DNA of 42,778 bases from Microcaldota archaeon (GTDB lineage Archaea > Micrarchaeota > Micrarchaeia > Norongarragalinales > Norongarragalinaceae): contig JACPGT010000016.1 of the NCBI GenBank assembly GCA_016188965.1, forward strand, positions 1 to 42,778, given 5' to 3'. The translations under genes were made by a program, and so were the position numbers. A model generated the notes under the pieces. The model saw nothing but the letters and a program-made list of their open reading frames with translations. It was not told the DNA's origin and made no database searches. Of the stretch, positions 7,490-15,901 are shown piece by piece. The stretch's first letter is position 1; the number at the start of each line of letters is the position of its first letter.

Positions 7490-10023
7490 CGGTCAATACC
7501 ACGGTCGGCGTCCTTACTGGCAGCAACGGCTTCATGGTCAAAAGCTCGACCATTGAGGCCCACGGCGGTCCCTCCAATGGCCAAGGCGGTTTCAACCCCC
7601 AGATTTCCTGCAACGGCACCTTCGCTTTCTTCTTGGAAGCGTTCGACATGCGGACCATGCAATCGGTCCAAGGCGTCTCCGTCCAAGGCGTCCGAGCTGT
7701 CCGCCATGTGATTTCCGGCAAAGTCCTTGATTCGACCTTCATCACCGGCGTCACCACCAATACGACGGATTCCAGCGGATCGGCCACGTACAACGTCACC
7801 TTCAATACGTCCAAGTCTTTCATGCCCGGGCCGTATGACATGATTCTCAACGTGTCCTACCAAGGCACGGAAGACGAGGCGTTTTCAGGCTTCATGTGCG
7901 GTTCCGGCTCGTTCGAATTGTTCAAGCCCGAAGGCTTCCGCCCGCCCGGAGGCGAAGGCGCCGGACCCCAGCAAGGCGGACGCGAGTTCCAAGGCGGCAT
8001 CACCGGATTCCCGTTCGGAATGCCTCCCCGTTCCGGTGCAACGGATACCGTGCGTCTATCCTTCCAAGGTCTTGGTTTCGGCGGGCAAGGATTCCAAGGC
8101 GGCCAGCAGGGCAATCCCGGCGCTTCCTTGATCAACGGCACCCTGAAAGTCACGTCCATCCGGTATTCCAACCGCGACACGAATACCGAGCGTTCCATCG
8201 CGGCCACGGGCAATCTGGTGTATAACGTCACTACCAGCGCCGCCGCAGTCACCCTGGAACCTGCCAACTTCAGCCTGTTGTCGTGGCCGCAGGGCTTCAT
8301 GAGGCTCATGGTCAATTTGACCAACGGCAGCACTCCTGGCATTGGGACGCAGCCATCCGCGTTGGGCCAACTGCCCGGTTTCGAGTCAAGCCCCTACCGT
8401 GTCGACTTCGCCGAGATGCCTGCCTTGCCGGAATCGGTTGCCGTAGGCCAGAACGTGTCGATACTGGTCAACGCTTCGACCAACGTATCGACCAGTGGTA
8501 ACAATGTCACGATTCGTGCCCAGAGCATGACGTCCAACACCCAGGTGCGTACCACGCTGGTTAGCGCCGTGAAAGTGCTTGACGGTTGGAACTCGTCGGC
8601 TGACGAGATAGGCTTTTCGCCGGGCGCAGAAACTTGGAACGTGACGTTCACCGTCCCGACCATGGACGTCGGTCAAATCAACTTCGTCGTCGTCGTCAAC
8701 AATTCCCGGTCCGTTACGAATGAATTGATGGCACGCACCCGGATTTCTTCGTTGGAAGTACGCCCGCTTTCGGGTTACATCATGCAGATGCATGCGCGAT
8801 GCGCGGTGCGTGACGATGCCACCGAGAACGGTACGATGTTCAATTGCTTCCCATTGACGATGGGCGGTGGTCCTGGTCAACCGTTCGATCCCGCTGAACC
8901 GAGCATCACTTCCCGGTTAAACTTCTCCGTAATCAATACTACGTACAACGTGTCGTCCAAGAGCGGTAACCTATGCTACAAGCCGGCGTTGAACTATTCC
9001 GGCGGCATGCAAGGCATATCGTTCGACAATCCGTTCAGCCTGACGAACACCACGTATGTAGCCGTCATCGACAACTTGACTGCCGGCGTGTACGACACGC
9101 TGGTGTTCAACAACAGCGGTGGCAATTTCACGGTCATGACCTTGTCGAACACGTCCAGCAGCCACCGCGGCTTCGCTCGGTTCAATTCCAGCTACTCTGG
9201 ATTGTACGTAACCATGTTGGAAGGTTGCTTTGCGGTCAAATTGGCCAAAGGCGATGAAAATCCCATGGATGAGCAGGGCATCATCCGCCTGGGCCGCAAC
9301 GCCGTCAACCAGAACTTCTATCTGGCCTACCGCGTATTCAATGGCGGACAAAAGGTCACCAATGCCTATGTCGACTTGATGGGCGTGGGCAACATGTCGC
9401 TGGATGGCACCCAATTCGTCAACCTCTTGCCGGCCAGCCAATACCGCACTCGGGGTAGCTACTCGGACAACAACGGCGTGGCGTTCGTCCAGGCTAACGT
9501 TTCCACGGCAGGCGAACGCATGCTGCTTTGGAAAGTCAACGGCACGGCCAACGGCCAGTTCGTGCAGGCTTTTGCGAAGATCCAGCGGGATCCGACCGCG
9601 TACGGTGGAGGTGGCGGTAATATGGTGACCATCGCCTCGTTCAACGCGTTCTGCAACGGCTTCAACCCGCAAATCACCCAGGCGAACCAAAACCTGTCGT
9701 TGACCTGCCAGACCATGTACTTGAACGACTCGAACATGGGTGGCGTGAACATCACGATGTTCGCCGAATCCTGGGGCGTGAGAACGGCGTTGACGATGTA
9801 CAACGCGACGACCGGCGCCATCCAATCCGGGTTCCTGACGGATGCCATGGGCAGTGTCCAGTTCAATTACACCATGCCGGGCGGTTGGTTGCCGAACCGC
9901 TTTTACCGGCTCAGTGGTCTTGCCGTTTTGGGTGACTTGAACCAGCAGTTCGATACCGGCGGAGTCAGCTTCGGCGGAGGGTCCGGCCAATGGGGCGGTC
10001 CCATGGGCCAAGGTGGCCCGTAA
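7483..10023 (+). CDS. Large exported glycoprotein, C-terminal part (frameshifted)
   Basis: The frame can be read from ATG 7483, but no ribosome-binding site stands out there. It continues the upstream frame once the 11-bp duplication is removed, so 7483 is probably not a natural start. The 846 residues are beta-rich with many N-x-S/T sequons. They contain a Gly/Gln/Pro-rich insert (around GFRPPGGEGAGPQQGG and GLGFGGQGFQGGQQG, residues 145-210) and a Gly-rich C-terminus (SFGGGSGQWGGPMGQGGP). There is no C-terminal membrane helix, so the whole protein would be held by other contacts or released. As an independent gene it would lack a signal peptide. A surface-layer or adhesin-like role is a guess from composition. 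Confidence 0.8.
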   Translation: MLTVNTTVGVLTGSNGFMVKSSTIEAHGGPSNGQGGFNPQISCNGTFAFFLEAFDMRTMQSVQGVSVQGVRAVRHVISGKVLDSTFITGVTTNTTDSSGSATYNVTFNTSKSFMPGPYDMILNVSYQGTEDEAFSGFMCGSGSFELFKPEGFRPPGGEGAGPQQGGREFQGGITGFPFGMPPRSGATDTVRLSFQGLGFGGQGFQGGQQGNPGASLINGTLKVTSIRYSNRDTNTERSIAATGNLVYNVTTSAAAVTLEPANFSLLSWPQGFMRLMVNLTNGSTPGIGTQPSALGQLPGFESSPYRVDFAEMPALPESVAVGQNVSILVNASTNVSTSGNNVTIRAQSMTSNTQVRTTLVSAVKVLDGWNSSADEIGFSPGAETWNVTFTVPTMDVGQINFVVVVNNSRSVTNELMARTRISSLEVRPLSGYIMQMHARCAVRDDATENGTMFNCFPLTMGGGPGQPFDPAEPSITSRLNFSVINTTYNVSSKSGNLCYKPALNYSGGMQGISFDNPFSLTNTTYVAVIDNLTAGVYDTLVFNNSGGNFTVMTLSNTSSSHRGFARFNSSYSGLYVTMLEGCFAVKLAKGDENPMDEQGIIRLGRNAVNQNFYLAYRVFNGGQKVTNAYVDLMGVGNMSLDGTQFVNLLPASQYRTRGSYSDNNGVAFVQANVSTAGERMLLWKVNGTANGQFVQAFAKIQRDPTAYGGGGGNMVTIASFNAFCNGFNPQITQANQNLSLTCQTMYLNDSNMGGVNITMFAESWGVRTALTMYNATTGAIQSGFLTDAMGSVQFNYTMPGGWLPNRFYRLSGLAVLGDLNQQFDTGGVSFGGGSGQWGGPMGQGGP

Positions 10024-10039
10024 TTTTTTTTTTCTTTTT
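10024..10039 (+). terminator. T-run terminator
   Basis: Ten T (10024-10033), a C and five T follow directly after the stop codon of the glycoprotein gene. This is the usual form of an archaeal terminator. Confidence 0.65.
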
Positions 10040-10079
10040 CCCATTTTTATCCGAATCGTCTCTGGTGGTGACACGAAAC

Positions 10080-11702
10080 ATGGATTTTGAAAAGAAACTC
10101 GTCGCATTTTCCTTATTGGCACTCCTGCTGGTCCCGATGGCCGGCGCGTTCGCCATCTCTTCAATCGAGACGTCGGCGTCTTCGTCGTCGGTCACGACGG
10201 GTACCGACGTGACCGTCACGTCGTCGGTGACGGCCGACTCGTCCGGAAGCGCCACGCAGATTTCCCTTTCCGGAACCGGCGCCGGCGGCAGTCCCCTGAC
10301 TGTTTCGGATCCTTCCGGAGGCTATTATTCGACCGTTTCGCTTAGCACGTCCGCTACGTCGTTGTCTTTCGTCGTTTCGGCTGCTGCTGCTGACACGTAT
10401 TCGTACTCCGTGACCGGGACGTATTCCGGCGGGTCGTCTTCCTCGACTCCGGCCACGATTGTCTTCATCAATCCGGACACGTTGACGACGTTGGGCTCGG
10501 TTTCCAACTCCACGCCTCGCGTCGGCAACTCCATCACCGTGACCGTGACGGTCACCAACCCGTCCTCCACGTCGTCCGTGACGACGGCCTACAACCTGGA
10601 TTATAACTCTTCGGCGTTCACGCTTTTGAGCGGCGACTCGTCTTCCGGCACCGTCACCCTCTTGGCCAGCCAATCCCAGACGTTCACCTACACGTTGAAC
10701 GCCACGGCGGCCGTCACTTCTTCGCCCATCTTGTTCGGCTTGGGTGATTCGTCCGACGCGTTCAGCTCGACGGTCACGACCACCAGTACGGACACTTCGG
10801 CTCCAGTTGTCACGCTTTCGACTCCGGCCAACGCGGCGGCGTTGACGTCTTCGTCACAGTCGTTTACGTTCTCGTTCGCAGATTCGGACTCCACCGGCAC
10901 CGCGGCTTGCCGTTTGTACATTGACTCGGCTCTGTCCGGCACTGTGCAGACCGTTGCCGAAGGCGCGACGGGCACGGTCAGCGTGACTGGCTTAACGGCT
11001 GGTTCGCACTCTTGGTTGGTCAACTGTTACGATGCCGCGTCGAATTCGGGCAATTCCAGCGCGCGGACGTTCTCGGTGACGCTTAGCACGGGTTCGACCG
11101 GCGGAGGAAGCACGCCGACGGCGACTGCAGTGCCTACGTCGAGCGCGTCGACATCGTCCCCGGCTTTGCCTTCGGCTCCCACGACGACGGGCACGGGCCA
11201 GCCCGTGGAGGAGACGCAGACGGAGAACGTCGGCACGGCGACAACGGTGCGCGGCAGCTTCGCCAGCGACTCGGCTACATTGGAAGTGGCGTATACCGCT
11301 CCGGCTTCCGGTTTCAGCGGTGACTTGACGTACACGTTGCCGTTGGACTTTGCCGATTATGAATCCGGCGTGGTTCGGATTTCGCCTGAACCTACGTCCG
11401 TCGCCCCCGGCTCCATCGTGGCTACTTGGGATGTGACTCTGGCTCCGAAGGAGACATTCATTGCCACGGTGGACGTTTCGAAGAAACTTGACTCTTCCGT
11501 TTTGAAGGAGTTCAAGTCGCCCAAGTTGGCTCCGCGTTCTTCCGGTGTGGTTGCTACGGCCGCGCCCACGGCGGCTCCATCTGAAGCAGCGGCTGCGAAG
11601 GCTCCGACGCCTGCCGGAACGGACAACACGTTGTTGTACATCGTGGGCGCTTTGGTCGTCCTGGGCTTGCTGTATTACTTCGTCGGCATGCGCCGCAAGT
11701 AA
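10080..11702 (+). CDS. Membrane-anchored surface protein, paralogue of the first gene
   Basis: Start 10080 is chosen over the longer frame from 9990. GGTGGTGA (10064-10071) lies eight bases upstream, and MDFEKKLVAFSLLALLLVPMAGAFA is a clean signal peptide. Order in the 540 residues: signal peptide; Ser/Thr-rich Ig-like repeats; an Ig-like domain with TSAPVVTLSTPANAAALTSS; a Ser/Thr/Pro linker; a module with LPLDFADYESGVVRISPEP and ATWDVTLAPKETF (about 425-480); an Ala/Pro linker; a C-terminal helix (LLYIVGALVVLGLLYYFVG) and basic tail. Order and motifs match the gene ending at 1222, and the PEP...W module recurs at 25612-28533. Expected on the outer face of the membrane with one C-terminal anchor. 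Function unknown. Confidence 0.8.
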   Translation: MDFEKKLVAFSLLALLLVPMAGAFAISSIETSASSSSVTTGTDVTVTSSVTADSSGSATQISLSGTGAGGSPLTVSDPSGGYYSTVSLSTSATSLSFVVSAAAADTYSYSVTGTYSGGSSSSTPATIVFINPDTLTTLGSVSNSTPRVGNSITVTVTVTNPSSTSSVTTAYNLDYNSSAFTLLSGDSSSGTVTLLASQSQTFTYTLNATAAVTSSPILFGLGDSSDAFSSTVTTTSTDTSAPVVTLSTPANAAALTSSSQSFTFSFADSDSTGTAACRLYIDSALSGTVQTVAEGATGTVSVTGLTAGSHSWLVNCYDAASNSGNSSARTFSVTLSTGSTGGGSTPTATAVPTSSASTSSPALPSAPTTTGTGQPVEETQTENVGTATTVRGSFASDSATLEVAYTAPASGFSGDLTYTLPLDFADYESGVVRISPEPTSVAPGSIVATWDVTLAPKETFIATVDVSKKLDSSVLKEFKSPKLAPRSSGVVATAAPTAAPSEAAAAKAPTPAGTDNTLLYIVGALVVLGLLYYFVGMRRK

Positions 11703-11812
11703 GGCATTGGCGCTTAAGGCTCTTTTGTGGGCCTTTTTCCTTTCTTTTTCATTTTTTTCTCTTTTTTCTTTCCATTTTTCCGAATTTTTTATTTTTCCCT
11801 CGCGGTTTTCCG
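11703..11812 (+). terminator. T-rich termination region
   Basis: The 168 bases after the surface-protein gene hold repeated runs of five to seven T separated by C or A. This is the strongest T-rich block in the window and serves as terminator and spacer. TTTTATT near 11819 may be the TATA element for the next gene. Confidence 0.5.
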
Positions 11813-11870
11813 ATTTGCTTTTATTCAGCCGTCGCCATAACCGCTTTCGGGAGTTGGTTTTGCCATCATC

Positions 11871-12311
11871 GTGGGTGTCGATTCGGGAAGCTGGACTGCC
11901 GTCGCCGTGCTGGACTTGGACGGCCGGCTCGTGGCGCTCAAGAGCCGGAAGCACTGGCCGAAATCCGATTTGTCTGCATTCCTTTCCTCGTTTGCTCCCA
12001 TTTCCATTGTCGCGTCGGATCGCAACCCGCCGGCGCATGCCGCGGTCAAGTTGGCCGCTTCATATTCGGCCAAGCTCTTCCGACCGGCGCATTCGCTGGG
12101 CGTAATCGAAAAGACGCGCAGCGCACGCGAGAGCGGCGCGCGCAACGCGCACGAGCGCGACGCCTACGCCGCTGCAAAGAAGGCGTTCGACGTGCGATGC
12201 GCGAACAAGTTCCGCAATTTGGACCGACGTTTTGGCCTGCGGGCGACGCATGCTCTCAAGGCGGCGGTCGTGTCCGGCGTGCGGCGGGATATGGCGCTGG
12301 CTTCGACCTGA
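11871..12311 (+). CDS. DUF460-like RNase H-fold protein, short form
   Basis: The N-terminus IIVGVDSGSWTAVAVLDLDG, counting two codons before the GTG, resembles the first strand of RNase H-fold proteins. Further features: GRLVALKSRKHWPKSDL, IVASDRNPPAHAAVKLAAS and the conserved ARNAHERDAYAAAKKAF. This pattern fits the N-terminal domain of archaeal DUF460 proteins. The 146 residues cover the domain only, whereas DUF460 proteins I recall are much longer. No ATG/GTG/TTG precedes GTG 11871 after the last in-frame stop, so the first strand starts abruptly; an unusual start codon is possible. The role is unknown; a nucleic-acid function is inferred from the fold. Confidence 0.6.
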   Translation: MGVDSGSWTAVAVLDLDGRLVALKSRKHWPKSDLSAFLSSFAPISIVASDRNPPAHAAVKLAASYSAKLFRPAHSLGVIEKTRSARESGARNAHERDAYAAAKKAFDVRCANKFRNLDRRFGLRATHALKAAVVSGVRRDMALAST

Positions 12312-12374
12312 TTTTTTCAGGCTCGCGCTGGCGCCAAACGAAAGCCGCTCGTCCTGCGTTTCGGGTTGTTCGTC

Positions 12375-12791
12375 TTATTTGCTTAACAACAGCGTGAGGC
12401 TCGACACGCGGCTATGCCGTCCGTCTTCCGACGTCATGTCTTCCGTCGAGACGTTCGCAAGTCCGATCTTCAAATCGGGCAGGAACTTGTTCTTGACGAT
12501 CTGCGAGACGTCGACGGCGCGGCTGATGGAGTTGCCGCGGGCTTTGACTTTGACTTCTTTCGAGCCTTGGTTGAATTGCGAGACGACGGCCAGGACGTAA
12601 CTCATGGCGTTTTTCTTGCCGATGAATACGGTGTTGTCCCGAAGCACGAGGGGCTTGCGTGGCTCGGAGGCGGGGTGGCCGGCGTGCATCGGTTTTGCCA
12701 GGCGTTCGGTCGGGATTTCGGACTCGCCGCCTTCTTCCGGCGTCAATGCGTGCGGGTTGGTTTGTGCGGGCGTGTCGGGATGGGGTTGCAT
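12375..12791 (-). CDS. albA: Chromatin protein Alba
   Basis: Alba is a small dimeric protein that coats archaeal DNA and also binds RNA. The core is clear: NTVFIGKKNAMSYVLAVVSQ, the KARGNSISRAVDV loop with the Lys/Arg contacts, KFLPDLKIGLANVSTEDM and the C-terminal strand SRVSSLTLLL. The frame opens upstream to 12830. The ATG at 12791 is preferred because GAGGTG lies ten bases before it (complement of 12802-12807). ATG 12824 would sit almost at the predicted transcription start. Either start gives an N-terminal extension of about 50-60 Pro/Glu-rich residues, longer than the usual Alba of about 90 residues. The gene diverges from the MFS gene. Confidence 0.9.
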   Translation of the reverse strand: MQPHPDTPAQTNPHALTPEEGGESEIPTERLAKPMHAGHPASEPRKPLVLRDNTVFIGKKNAMSYVLAVVSQFNQGSKEVKVKARGNSISRAVDVSQIVKNKFLPDLKIGLANVSTEDMTSEDGRHSRVSSLTLLLSK

Positions 12792-12850
12792 GGAATCAAG
12801 GCACCTCGGAAAAAATGGGCTCATGCCCACTGTTTTCCTACGTTTTTCGG

Positions 12851-12859
12851 CTTAAAAAA
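12851..12859 (-). promoter_or_regulatory. TATA box for alba
   Basis: On the minus strand this reads TTTTTTAAG, placing transcription start near 12828. The divergent MFS gene has TTTTTATT at about 12908-12915 as its own candidate. The two promoters share the 178-bp spacer. Confidence 0.45.
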
Positions 12860-12969
12860 CCTGTTTTCAGGCGACGGGGGCAGTCGTAACGGCGTTGTGC
12901 CGGATTCTTTTTATTGGCTGCCCGATACAAGGATTGCCGGTTCGTTTTTTTTCGGAGTCATTGACCGCC

Positions 12970-14154
12970 ATGTCGTTCAAGGAAGTCCTTCAAATGCCCG
13001 GCGTGCCCGCCGTGCTGTTCACCCAGTTCATGGTGGCCTTCGGCTTCGGCATCATCCTGCCCATCCTGCCTTTTTACGTCACGTCGTTGGGCGCGCAGCC
13101 GTTCGAACTGGGCCTCTTGACGTCGACTTTTGCCTTGATGGGCTTGATTTTCAACCCCGTATTCGGCAAGTGGTCCGACCGCGTGGGGCGCAAGAAAGTC
13201 ATGCTGGTGGGCATTGCCGGCTTTTTTTTGTCCTACCTGGTTTTCGCCGTCTCCGACTCGCTTTGGATGACTTTTTTAGCTCGGGCCATCGAAGGCATCG
13301 CCGCCGGCGCCGTCTTTCCCTCCGCCATATCGTTGTTGTCCGATTTGACGACGGAGAAACAGCGGGGACGCGCCATGGGTTTGTTCAGCATGATGTTCAG
13401 CATGGGCTTCATGCTGGGGCCTGCCGTAGGCGGATTGGCCGCCGCCATTTCCGTCCAGACTGCCTTCCTGGTTGCCGTAGGCCTCACGTTGGTGAATTTT
13501 GCCAGCGTCTATCTCCAGCTGAAGGAGCCTCACGAGAAAGCCGAAAGCCGGAACTTGCAGGCGCAGGAAGTGACGCTTTTGCAGCGCCTCCGCTCGCCTT
13601 TGTTGTTCCTCTTCGTTTCGGCGTTTATGATTACCTTCATGATCGGCGGCATCGATGCGACTTTGGCCCTCTATACGGCTGACAAGATGGGCTTCTCATC
13701 GGCCGAAGTCGGCCTCGTCTTCGCTTACATCGGCTTGATGATCTTCGTCATGCAGTTCGTCTCCGGTGGCCTGGTCAACCGCTTTGGCGAGCTCAAACTC
13801 ATACGCATCGGCTTGCTTTTATCCGGCGCCGGCTTCTTCCTGCTCCAATTCTCCACCGATTGGCCCCATTTGTTGTTGGCGTTGACGGTCTTCGTCGCCG
13901 GCAACGCCTTGGTCTTTCCGTCCGTGACGTCGCTTCTGACCAAGAAAGTCACGGCCCGCCGCGGAGCCGTCCTTGGATTGGCCGGTTCGTTCAACTCCCT
14001 TGGGCAAATCCTCGGCCCTCTAATCGCCGGCATCCTCTACACGTTGCACCCGATTTGGGCCTTCTGGGGTCAAGCCGCCGTCATCTGGGCCTATTTCATC
14101 GTATTCTCGCTGGTCGCCGTGCCGACCTTGTCCAAGCCAGCCGCCACGCCGTGA
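12970..14154 (+). CDS. MFS transporter, 12-helix drug-efflux type
   Basis: A 394-residue major facilitator with about twelve hydrophobic helices. The helix 2-3 loop carries motif A (GKWSDRVGRKKVMLVG), and GIILPILPFYV lies in helix 1. The overall pattern fits the TetA/Bmr-like drug:H+ antiporter group, moving a small molecule across the cytoplasmic membrane with protons. ATG 12970 begins MSFKEVLQMPGVPAVLFTQF, the normal start just before helix 1. The longer frame from 12895 would add 25 unlikely residues and would start before the predicted transcription start. The substrate cannot be read from the sequence. It stands alone between alba (divergent) and a lipoprotein gene. Confidence 0.88.
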   Translation: MSFKEVLQMPGVPAVLFTQFMVAFGFGIILPILPFYVTSLGAQPFELGLLTSTFALMGLIFNPVFGKWSDRVGRKKVMLVGIAGFFLSYLVFAVSDSLWMTFLARAIEGIAAGAVFPSAISLLSDLTTEKQRGRAMGLFSMMFSMGFMLGPAVGGLAAAISVQTAFLVAVGLTLVNFASVYLQLKEPHEKAESRNLQAQEVTLLQRLRSPLLFLFVSAFMITFMIGGIDATLALYTADKMGFSSAEVGLVFAYIGLMIFVMQFVSGGLVNRFGELKLIRIGLLLSGAGFFLLQFSTDWPHLLLALTVFVAGNALVFPSVTSLLTKKVTARRGAVLGLAGSFNSLGQILGPLIAGILYTLHPIWAFWGQAAVIWAYFIVFSLVAVPTLSKPAATP

Positions 14155-14241
14155 CGATTCTGGTTGTTGCCCGTTTGCCGGTTGGCTACTTCCGAACGCT
14201 TAAAATCATTGCCGCGTTTATTACTCGCGTGATGTAATCCC

Positions 14242-14883
14242 ATGAACCGCTTCTTCCTCCTGTTTTTCCTTGCCATCGCCCTTGCTGCGTGCCTGCAACC
14301 TTCGGCTACCGTGCCTTCTGCTTCGCCTACGTCCAGCTTCGCGGCAACGGTTACGCCGACGACCGTTATGGTGACGGCCACTCCATCGCCATCCCTCGCT
14401 GCCACGGCGTTGCCTTCGCCTACTGCGACGGCGTTGCCTTCCACTGCCGCGTCCGCCAACGCTTCGTCCTTTCCGACGCTTGCTGACGCCGCCTTGCGCT
14501 TGGAACCGGTCTTGAACGATATCTTCAACGTCAGCCGCGTCACCAAACGCAAGGACACGACGTTCAGCCTGATCGACGCCAGCGTCTGGTCCATGGGCGC
14601 CGTCGAAGGCGATTACGTCTACAGCGTGACGTTGTCCAACGCACGCGTCCACTGGCGGCCGGAAGAACTGCTGGAATCCGCCGTGAACGCTTCCGGCACC
14701 CGCAACGGATTCCTTAGCTATTCGGTGGGGGCGTCCGACAAAGCCAACGTCATGAAGTGCTATGGCCAGCGCTACGAACTCAACTTGAACCTGAAAAGCT
14801 ATTCCCGCACGTGGTTCGGCCAAGACTACCAACCCCTCATGCGCCGCATCATGGGCCGACTGGTTGACGCCTGCCCGCCTTGA
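14242..14883 (+). CDS. Lipoprotein of unknown function
   Basis: MNRFFLLFFLAIALAAC is a lipoprotein signal peptide with lipobox LAAC, Cys17 being the expected lipidated residue. A Ser/Thr/Pro/Ala linker of about 55 residues (candidate O-glycosylation region) leads to a domain of about 135 residues with no family I recognise (FPTLADAALRLEPVLNDIF ... MGRLVDACPP). The mature protein should sit on the outer membrane face by its lipid. The start has GTGATG within ten bases upstream. TTAAAATC near 14199 or TTTATTAC near 14217 could be the TATA element. Confidence 0.75.
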   Translation: MNRFFLLFFLAIALAACLQPSATVPSASPTSSFAATVTPTTVMVTATPSPSLAATALPSPTATALPSTAASANASSFPTLADAALRLEPVLNDIFNVSRVTKRKDTTFSLIDASVWSMGAVEGDYVYSVTLSNARVHWRPEELLESAVNASGTRNGFLSYSVGASDKANVMKCYGQRYELNLNLKSYSRTWFGQDYQPLMRRIMGRLVDACPP

Positions 14884-14991
14884 AAACAAGTTTAAAAGCC
14901 CATTCCTCCAAAGAAGAAATGCTGCTTTTCGTCCAAGCAAACGGCTTACTCCGGACGTTCCGGACACGGCCAAAAACAAGAAGACGCAAAA

Positions 14992-15063
14992 GGGCCCGTA
15001 GTCGATTGGTAAGACATTCGCTTGACGTGCGAAGGATACCCGGTTCGATTCCGGGCGGGCCCA
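14992..15063 (+). tRNA. tRNA-Val (GAC)
   Basis: Complete cloverleaf. The acceptor GGGCCCG (14992-14998) pairs with CGGGCCC (15056-15062), with discriminator A. The D arm is GTC...GAC, the anticodon arm TTCGC / GCGAA with loop TTGACGT, so the anticodon is GAC (reads GUC and GUU). The T arm is CCCGG / CCGGG around TTCGATT. CCA is not encoded. No intron is seen. The next gene ends one base after it on the other strand. TCCGGA-CGT-TCCGGA at 14950-14964 lies in the promoter region. Confidence 0.95.
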
Positions 15064-15516
15064 CTACTCTTCTAATGGATTTGTTTCGATCTTTTCCCTG
15101 TTTTTTATCATTAGTTTGAAAAACTCTGTAATTCTTTTTTCCTCTTCTTTGCTTGGTTTTTTCCTCAACCATTCAAGATATGTTTTTTGTGCATAGATGA
15201 ATTCTCGTGCCTCGACTACGGTTAGGATTCTTTGCTGGCGATTTTTGATCGAATAGTCGATTTTGGCAACTTTCTCCCACTTTTCGAACTCTCCTTTTGT
15301 CCAATTAAACGTCTCCAAAAAGAAAATAAAATATGCCGCGTCGAGAATGAATAGAACTCCTAGGACCAAAAAGTTTTGTCCTGGCCATAGGAGCGTGAAG
15401 ACGTATGTAAGTAGAGAAACCGATCCAAATGAAAAAAGTGCAAGAATAATTCCAATTATGGTTGTAAACTTGTACGGGTTTGAAAGCCCTGCCTGAATTA
15501 TTTTTTCAAGTTCCAT
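15064..15516 (-). CDS. AT-rich membrane protein abutting the tRNA, unknown
   Basis: About 150 residues. Two or three hydrophobic helices (FTTIIGIILALFSFGSVSLL and FLVLGVLFILDAAYFIFFL) are followed by a highly charged, probably coiled-coil C-terminal half (FEKWEKVAKIDYSIKNRQQR ... REKIETNPLEE). The ATG at 15516 has GAGG ten bases upstream. The ATG at 15525 has the same GAGG one base away, so 15516 is preferred. The gene is clearly more AT-rich than its neighbours and uses A/T-ending codons. Its stop codon directly abuts the 3' end of tRNA-Val, a common site for acquired DNA. No integrase or repeated tRNA end was found. No family recognised. Confidence 0.7.
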   Translation of the reverse strand: MELEKIIQAGLSNPYKFTTIIGIILALFSFGSVSLLTYVFTLLWPGQNFLVLGVLFILDAAYFIFFLETFNWTKGEFEKWEKVAKIDYSIKNRQQRILTVVEAREFIYAQKTYLEWLRKKPSKEEEKRITEFFKLMIKNREKIETNPLEE

Positions 15517-15564
15517 TTTTTTCATTCCTCGTTATCTAATTTCACGTAGGTTGAATCGGATCGC

Positions 15565-15681
15565 TCAATGGCTCACGGGCGTGTAAACGGGCCACTTTTT
15601 CATGTCGAGCATGGGTAATGTCTTTGAGTCCGGCGGCGTTTTAATCGGTTTGGTCCGTTTGAGTCCCGCTTGGTCGTCCAA
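15565..15681 (-). CDS. Possible 38-aa ORF, weak
   Basis: A minus-strand frame from TTG 15681 reads MDDQAGLKRTKPIKTPPDSK and ends KKWPVYTPVSH. The reverse of the TATA at 15710-15717 (TTTAAAAATA) would place transcription start near the TTG. The composition is protein-like, but there is no ribosome-binding site and the start codon is rare. The frame also opens further upstream antisense to the next gene. Listed only so the 15526-15754 spacer is not left blank. Confidence 0.2.
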   Translation of the reverse strand: MDDQAGLKRTKPIKTPPDSKTLPMLDMKKWPVYTPVSH

Positions 15682-15709
15682 TGTCGTGGCCGTCGGAATC
15701 CGGGGAATA

Positions 15710-15717
15710 TTTTTAAA
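15710..15717 (+). promoter_or_regulatory. TATA box for the 48-aa membrane protein
   Basis: TTTTTAAA, followed by CCCCG, matches the TATA box at 1370-1377. It predicts a start near 15740 and a leader of about 15 nt carrying AGGGGAG (15739-15745). Confidence 0.5.
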
Positions 15718-15754
15718 CCCCGTTTTCGTAACGCCGTCAGGGGAGACCTGGACG

Positions 15755-15901
15755 ATGAAGGGGACGTTCAAGCCATTCTTGGGAACCGCGCCGAAGACCG
15801 AACACTTTGACAAATGGTACGGCGTCAAGGCTGATTGGCACAAGATTCCCCAGTATCTTGCGTTGGGTTTGTTGTTGATTTGGCTTATGGGCAACCTGTG
15901 A
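15755..15901 (+). CDS. Small single-helix membrane protein, 48 residues
   Basis: MKGTFKPFLGTAPKTEHFDK is followed by a short basic stretch and a C-terminal membrane helix (YLALGLLLIWLMGNL). ATG 15755 is preferred over the longer frame from 15602. AGGGGAG lies nine bases upstream, and the TATA box at 15710-15717 would make the upstream start untranscribed. A C-terminal anchor with a cytosolic N-terminus is expected. No family recognised. Its last 22 codons are repeated 133 bp downstream (15970-16036) with two changes, His to Gln and Asn to Asp. Confidence 0.6.
   Translation: MKGTFKPFLGTAPKTEHFDKWYGVKADWHKIPQYLALGLLLIWLMGNL

Noticed and set aside
5693-10023. Two separate adjacent surface-protein genes
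   Set aside because: Removing one 11-bp unit joins the frames exactly, the downstream part lacks a signal peptide and ribosome-binding site, and the upstream tail is aberrant.
12414-13682. A 422-codon plus-strand frame across alba and the MFS gene
   Set aside because: It runs antisense to Alba and out of frame with the MFS transporter, both well-supported; its composition is typical of a shadow.
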